Below, piece by piece: positions 58,581 to 64,000 of a DNA stretch of 64,000 bases. This stretch comes from Amorphophallus konjac (Eukaryota; Streptophyta; Magnoliopsida; Alismatales; Araceae): assembly GCA_022559845.1 (NCBI GenBank), contig CM040123.1, positions 297,092,642 through 297,156,641 of the forward strand. The letters are read 5' to 3'. The translations under genes and the position numbers were made by a program. Position 1 is the stretch's first letter, and each line of letters starts with the position of its first letter. The notes beneath the pieces are model-generated. The model had not been told where the DNA came from and did not search any database. It was given only the letters and a program-made list of their open reading frames with translations.

Positions 58581-59885
58581 CCCACTTCTTCGAAGAAAGA
58601 AAGAAGATGATAAGGAGGGGATAAGAGAGGCAGAGGAGAGAAAGACCAGAAGAAAGAGAAGGGCCTCGAAAGAAAAGAAAGAGAGATCGAGAGAGATCGA
58701 AAGGATAGCCAGAAGAAGAAAGCAGGAAGAAGAAGCTCCAGGTGGGCTGCTCCGGGGAGGGAGAGGAGTCAATGCTCCGCCCTCCCCCATACTTTCTTTT
58801 CTTTTCTTCGATGTAATCTAGCGAGTCTTTTCTCGATTTATCAAATATAGCCGGAGAGTCCCGGTCTTGATTTCCACTTCTCTGCTTTGCATTTCTCTTT
58901 TACGATCTGTGTAAGTCTTCGATGCAATGCAATGAAATATAAACATGGCCCATTTGGGCACCGATTGATTGAGATATCTGCTCTCCGTCTCTCTCTCCAT
59001 GTATATAGTTCTCGGCTGAAATGTCCAGTATCCTAGACTCTTCGAGTTTCAGAGCCGATTGAATGAATCTGTTCTTCGAGGAGGGATGAAGATAGGACCC
59101 CTACCCCTATCTAATGGGTTATTGGGTTCTACTTTCTTCTCCCCTCCTGTCTCAATGGCAGATCCTCCGCATATAGTCCGAGTTTTCTCTCGAGCCCTTG
59201 TGCTGTTCAGGAACCAGAGACATCAATCTCTTGGTTTCCTGAACTGCTGGCTGTACAAAGATATGTCTGCTCTGCAGGTTAATGCCATCCCGCGAGATTC
59301 TGACAAGCGTGACCTCAGTCTCTCGACCCTTCATTCTAACCATTGAATGATTAGGGTCTGGAGTTTAGGCGTTAAGAGTTCCTCCGTCGCCGATTTTTTG
59401 ATGCAGCTGGGCTCGTCTAGGGGATCAGAGACAGTCATCTCTTGATCCCCCAGATGGCCTGCAACAAACAGATGAAACCCTTCACAGGGTATAGACGATG
59501 GTCTCTTTTTCCCCTATTGATTCGGCCTTCCAATTCCCTTGGCATCCTTCAAACAGAGCTATCCACGAAACCCCCTCCTGCACTCCACAATCGGTCTCGA
59601 TCCGAGCCAGAAAACTCAGAAAATTCCTGAACAGAGTACCGTAATCAAGCTCTGAAACCCTCAACCCTTTCACCTTCCCGGCGTGCTAATTTCCATGCCG
59701 AGAACTATGCTGCCGAGAGGCCTCCCTCTTCCTTCCCCTTCAGCAAAACGATAAAACCCCCCGGTGAAACCCCTGTTCCTTCACAGCCTTCCCGGCCTGT
59801 GGCCTCCCGGCGCCAGCTTCCCGGCGCGGCGAGGAGCGTACCGAGAAGCTTCACGTCGGGAGCCTCCCCCTTTCCTTTTGCCATT

Positions 59886-60050
59886 TAAGCCACGCCGAGA
59901 CCCCCTTGTTTGGACAAGAAACCCACGCCGAGAGCACCCCCTTTTGGCCTACTAAACCCATGCCGAGAGCACCCCCTTAGGCCAATAGAAACCCACGCCG
60001 AGACCCTCCTTCTTTGAACAATGAAATCCAGTCCGAGGCCCTCCTCTACA
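59886..60050. repeat. Minisatellite, about 33-35 bp unit, five copies
   Basis: Units contain AAACCCACGCCGAGAGCACC followed by CCCTT and a variable end. First and last copies are degenerate. Confidence 0.85.
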
Positions 60051-60890
60051 CTGTCATCCTTCAATCCTTTAGTCTCCCTACACACTTGTCTAGGGGATGT
60101 TCGGAGACCATCATATGTGCCCTGAGAAGATATAGTAATGGGGAAGACCTCCCCTATAGCCCTCATTTCCGATCCGGATTTCACTGCTACCTTACGAACT
60201 CAAAGAGCCATGTTATTATATGCGTTCTGAGGGGTTCTAAGGGAATATTAACCAATGAGATAGAGGCAAGTAACATCCCCGGGCCCGGTGCCCTTCTTAT
60301 CTGGTCGTCATCCCGGCCTCCCGTGGATGATGACCTATTCTCTCTTGGCATAATCCAAGTTGAGGGGACATGCTGCCGAAATTCATACATATCCTACCGG
60401 GTAAATGTGATGTTCTCTCCCAGCCCCGCCGGCCCACGAAGTCATGTCTTTGCATGCTCTCCGATGGTCCCTCGAAGGGGGATATAGATGCGACCCCGCA
60501 CCCACATGGAACGTGTCATGTCACGCCGGTCCCTATTCGGACTCCGGGTTTATTATACCCAATCTTTTACGGATCCTACCCTATCGCTGCATGGGTGGTT
60601 TCCTATTCCCACTTGGCATAGTCCAAGATGGCGGGGATATACCGTCAGATTCGTCCCGTACTTAATGACTCCCCTGCTTTGACTAGTCCATTTAGCATTT
60701 CTGCAAATAAGTCAACCCCGTCTCTTTTGAGCCTCATCTTCACCGCTGCTTTCCTCCTATTTTTGGCGTTTAATCAAGGGTTGTCCTTCCTTGGGAGGGC
60801 GTAATTAACGTCATAGTCTTTATGGTATGACGGACTTCTGGTCCCGACTCGGACTTCACAATCGACTGACCAAGTCAGATCGAGCGCACA

Positions 60891-61107
60891 ATAAAATTAT
60901 CACCCCGGTGACTGGCACGCCTAATAAATCAAAAATCCCAAATACAAAATATAAATAAATAATATGATGAAACAAGATGAGATCCACGTTCCACAAGCTG
61001 GCACGCCCGGTGGGACCTAGTCTCCCTTCATCTCTACGCCAAAATAGTAGGCCCAGCGGGCCCCCCTCAAATTTCTGATCCTGTGCGCTTTCCTTATTTT
61101 CAGGAAG
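60891..61107 (+). other. TAT leader with primer-site candidate
   Basis: Contains CTGGCACGCC twice (about 60911 and 60998). The second continues CGGTGGGACC, which resembles the 'TGGCACGC..GGTGGGAC' sequence I associate with the leader of TAT elements. I could not identify the tRNA. Confidence 0.5.
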
Positions 61108-62973
61108 ATGACTACTGGACTTATGTCTGTACACTTCGGTCAACAATCGATCGATATGCATGTGCGAGAAGGTTACCTGGTGGTACCCCTGTCATTCGGA
61201 GCAATGCCCCCTGCTGTCGGGCTGCCCAACTGTCTGGGCCTCGTCTTCACTGACCTCCTGCAGGTCGACAACAACCAGCGAGGCACTATTGCAAGTGCCC
61301 CGATGAAGACTGCTGGTGAGAAGGCTGACTTACCAGAAAAGATGACCTCGACGGCCGTCGCCTGCTATGTCCACCAAGTTCAAAGGAGGGACACGGTTCC
61401 CGCTGCTGCCCAGAGGGGAAAGAGAAATAACCGGAGAAGCCGGTATGCTGCTGCTGAGCGTCGTCTTTCCAATTCTGGGAAGACAATGATGATGGGAGAT
61501 GTCAGGGTGAACCTCAACGGTCGCCCCAGAGAAGTCCGGCCGGACAGGATTGTCCCGACTGTCCAGACCGACAATAGGTTCCGTATCCTGGACGCTAGGA
61601 GGGCCAACTGGGAAGCTGATGAAAGGAAGCCGCTGGCGCCCAAGCCAGCAAAATATAAACAGGTCTGGCGACCAAAGAAGACTCAGAACTGGGCCCCAGC
61701 TCGATATGAGAAGAAGGCTACTGAGGATGTTGTTGCCTGCTTCAGGGCAGGAAGCAGAAGGGAAGAAAGAAACTACAGAAGAGATGCTATTACTGCTTAC
61801 CCCAAAGCTCTGGGGAGGAGAGATGAAAAGAATTACGAAGGAAGAAATCTGATTACTACCTGCCCCGTGACGAAGGGCAGAAGATATGAGAAGAAGGAAG
61901 ACCTTGCTGTCACCCATCCCAAGGCCAAAGGCAAAGTATGGCAAAGGAAGAACTATGATGACACTGCCAACTGCTGCCAAGACGGTGATATGAAAATGAG
62001 CGAACCAGTCACGGTTGCCATTCCAAGAAGACCAAGAGCCTGTGCCAGACAGGCTGATATATTCAGATATTCCAAAGCTGAGCATTTGAATGCTCAGATG
62101 ACAAGACTGGCTCATCAGCAGAAAAGCCAGGAAAGATTGATACTCCGACCAGAGCCGCGAAGGCACGATCCAGAGGAGATGAAACAAGTGGTCCAAGACT
62201 ACTTCCATTACCTGGGGAACTCTGCCCTCGGTCAGCAAAGATTATCCCGTGCTCTGGGCACCGTGGATGAAGAAGAAGGAGAAGCCCTTCAAGAAGTGAT
62301 GCTCGGAGTCTCCTCCTCCGATTCAAATGATTATGAAGAAGGCCGCAAGGCCGGATATGATAAAGAAGACCTGTATAGGGAAGAGGCTGAAAAAAGAGTA
62401 TCGGTCTTCGACCGACTCAAATACCCTGACCAGGCAAAAAGAAAAGTTTGCAGGCAGAAGGGAAGGATGCAAATCTTCGCCTGTAACATGGCTGGAATCG
62501 CCAGGGGGCAGAATATGCTACCAACTCAGCCAGATGAACTGCTCAGGCTGGCTACCAGACCAGGCCCCGTCACAAGAAGAGGTCAGGCTGCAAAAGACAA
62601 AATGAAGAATGATGATGAAATCCGCAAGATCACCACCATGATAGTCAATGTGGTGACAACAGAGGAAGGAGACAATCCCTTCGTTGATGATGCTGAAGGG
62701 ACTTCAGAAGATATACAAATCCCATCGACTCTGGATCCCATGATCCAGATGATGTTTAGAAGATATCAACAGGAGATCAGTGCTCTCAGAAGACAACTAA
62801 ATGAGACGCATGAAGCCACACCGATCTCCAAGCAAGCCGAACCTGTGGGGCAGACTTCCAGCTCAGTAGAAATGGCTGTCCCAACTAATCCTCTTCCAGC
62901 TGATAAGGGTAAAGCTCCAACCCAGCCTGTCCTGCAGCAAGTAGTAGCTCAGCCCTCTACATCTCAGACGTAG
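61108..62973 (+). CDS. TAT gag polyprotein, long N-terminal extension
   Basis: 621 codons from ATG 61108, the first ATG after the LTR, to TAG 62971-62973. The same frame continues open to the window end, so this is one polyprotein with a single TAG (probably CAG-to-TAG). The protein is basic and low in hydrophobics. Residues about 210-290 hold four degenerate repeats with RREERNY, GRRDEKNY, GRRYEKKED and YPKA/HPKA. The last third is acidic and then helical (MFRRYQQEISALRRQLNE). No known domain is evident; extensions before the capsid domain are usual in TAT/Ogre elements. Confidence 0.8.
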   Translation: MTTGLMSVHFGQQSIDMHVREGYLVVPLSFGAMPPAVGLPNCLGLVFTDLLQVDNNQRGTIASAPMKTAGEKADLPEKMTSTAVACYVHQVQRRDTVPAAAQRGKRNNRRSRYAAAERRLSNSGKTMMMGDVRVNLNGRPREVRPDRIVPTVQTDNRFRILDARRANWEADERKPLAPKPAKYKQVWRPKKTQNWAPARYEKKATEDVVACFRAGSRREERNYRRDAITAYPKALGRRDEKNYEGRNLITTCPVTKGRRYEKKEDLAVTHPKAKGKVWQRKNYDDTANCCQDGDMKMSEPVTVAIPRRPRACARQADIFRYSKAEHLNAQMTRLAHQQKSQERLILRPEPRRHDPEEMKQVVQDYFHYLGNSALGQQRLSRALGTVDEEEGEALQEVMLGVSSSDSNDYEEGRKAGYDKEDLYREEAEKRVSVFDRLKYPDQAKRKVCRQKGRMQIFACNMAGIARGQNMLPTQPDELLRLATRPGPVTRRGQAAKDKMKNDDEIRKITTMIVNVVTTEEGDNPFVDDAEGTSEDIQIPSTLDPMIQMMFRRYQQEISALRRQLNETHEATPISKQAEPVGQTSSSVEMAVPTNPLPADKGKAPTQPVLQQVVAQPSTSQT

Positions 62974-64000
62974 CCTGCCGCGCCCACCTTGCGCGCCACT
63001 GTGATGACGACTCCTTACAGCCAGCAACAAGCTCACTTCTTCCCAGAAGAGATAGATCCAGCCGTAGCCCACAAGCTGATGATTGAAAGAATTATGGAGA
63101 TGAAGCTGTCTGAGAAGACCGGTGATGGTGTAAGTACCTATGACGTGTACAAAGTACCGTATCCTCCCCAGTATGCCGCTAAAAGACTACCCCCAGGCGT
63201 CAGTAAGCCGTCGAAATTTGAGAAATTCAACGGCCAGGGCTCTCCCAGGGAGCACATTGCTTACTATACCACAATTATGGGCGACCTGGCAGCTGATGAA
63301 GCCTATCTGCTTAAGTTCTTTGGCTCGTCCCTCACTGGGATAGCCTTTGAATGGTATTCAAGCCTGCCCGCTGGATCAGTGGTTGATTGGCCTGATATGC
63401 AAAGAAAATTTCACGATAGATTTCATGTCACTGAAAGGGAAATTATAATAGCGGAGCTATATGCGACCAAGCAAAGGCAAGATGAAACAGCACTGGACTA
63501 CATCAAAAGGTGGAGGAACTTAGCCATGAGATGCCGAAGACCTCCCCATCAGGAAGATGCAGTGCAGATATGTAAACAGAGCCTCAAGAGAGAGGTGCTA
63601 GAAAAGATGATCGGTGCAGATGTCAGAACATTTGACCGGCTGAACAATATAGTGGCGGAAGTCGAGACGTTCTTGTCCAAGCGTCCGACCGCCAATGCTC
63701 CCACTATGCCGAAGGGTAAAACCAATGACCGACGGCCATCACATACTGAGGCTAACGCCGTCGATTTTAGAACCTTCGAGCAACAGAAAGGGAAAAAGGA
63801 GGCAGATGAAGCTCCCCCGCTTGAGGGTGCAACAGAAAGAAAAGATAAGGTCTCTCTGAGAGACAGAATGAGAAGAGCTTACTATTTTCCCAAAGATAAG
63901 ACATCAGCACTATTTAACTGGGCATATAAGTTCAACAAGGTAACATTGCCCGAACCGAAGAGACCTGCGGATGCAACAAAGAAAGATGATCCGCTGTTCT
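62974..64000 (+). CDS. TAT gag capsid domain, runs off window
   Basis: Continues the frame of 61108 after the TAG. It has the retrotransposon gag domain: KFEKFNGQGSPREHIAYYTT, LLKFFGSSLTGIAFEWYSSL, RKFHDRFHVTEREII and LDYIKRWRNLAMRC. A linker (KVSLRDRMRRAYYFPKDKTS) precedes the window end. Protease and pol would follow outside. No other lesion is seen. Confidence 0.88.

Larger units (their letters stand above)
57793..60890 (+). mobile_element. TAT-type gypsy 5' LTR (right end approximate)
   Basis: Starts TGTTGACACC immediately after interrupted Tekay gag (flank GGTTC). TATA box at 58573. Downstream, R/U5 is unusually long, with an internal minisatellite and a repeated block of about 38 bp (near 60329 and 60600, CCTATTC...TTGGCATA.TCCAAG). 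The right end is placed at GAGCGCACA; the true border may be up to about 60905. Confidence 0.7.

Noticed and set aside
57793..60890. Host gene with exons in the long LTR (several open frames at 59059-60665)
   Set aside because: Frames are short, overlapping on both strands and include a minisatellite; position between TATA box and gag leader fits R/U5 sequence.
61330..62238. Minus-strand 302-codon frame opposite TAT gag
   Set aside because: Shadow of the plus-strand gag frame; no motif and low-complexity composition.

Overview
This window is plant nuclear DNA from a repeat-rich genome. I see no host gene. Nearly everything is nested LTR retrotransposons: Ty1/copia of the SIRE/Maximus type, and Ty3/gypsy of the Athila, Tekay/Del and TAT/Ogre types. 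There is also one non-LTR (LINE) fragment. Two spliced genes with the plant mobile domain lie antisense inside a TAT element. Initiator-Met and Asp tRNA primer sites, plant-type splice sites and the antisense genes all point to a seed plant. I cannot name the species.

Layout, left to right. 1-998: minus-strand copia LTR inserted in the end of a TAT polyprotein (1000-1110, +). 1111-9182: 3' internal part of that TAT element with two antisense plant-mobile-domain pseudogenes (3300-5978 and 6415-7832). Its 3' LTR starts at 9183. 10340-13975: remains of an unidentified retroelement and its probable LTR (12024 on). 13980-15423 and 27135-27480: 3' internal part of a plus-strand SIRE-like element, split by a complete 11.7-kb Athila element (15424-27134, minus). 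27481-42367: one LTR of the SIRE-like element, split by a complete pol-less copia element (28111-39775, minus), which itself holds a solo LTR of its own family (30571-32666). 42443-44270: broken copia gag (+). 44644-57792: minus-strand Tekay element with gag, protease, RT, RNase H, integrase and chromodomain. It is interrupted by a copia LTR at 54042-56900, and its LTR (45359-50592) contains a LINE fragment and other insertions. 57793-64000: plus-strand TAT element with its LTR and a long gag frame that runs off the window.

The most unusual signal is not a gene. Nearly every LTR family here carries its own array of short two-part motifs, mostly in U3 upstream of a TATA box. In three unrelated copia LTR families the half-sites are variants of the palindrome GTCGAC, paired at 21-22 bp. 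In the first TAT element thirteen inverted repeats (9-base arms, always a 6-base spacer) lie in the LTR, in an intron and upstream of the antisense genes, and the arms change together. In Athila LTRs GCGAC and GCGTC-like halves span about 20 bp. Motifs are alike within a family but differ between families.

Other notable points: two places where one LTR has a PPT on one side and a PBS plus gag on the other (internal-LTR-internal, a recombination product); and nonsense codons that almost all look like C-to-T changes of CAA, CAG, CGA or TGG, as expected for old methylated DNA. Element names come from family features I recognise. No alignment or search was run.
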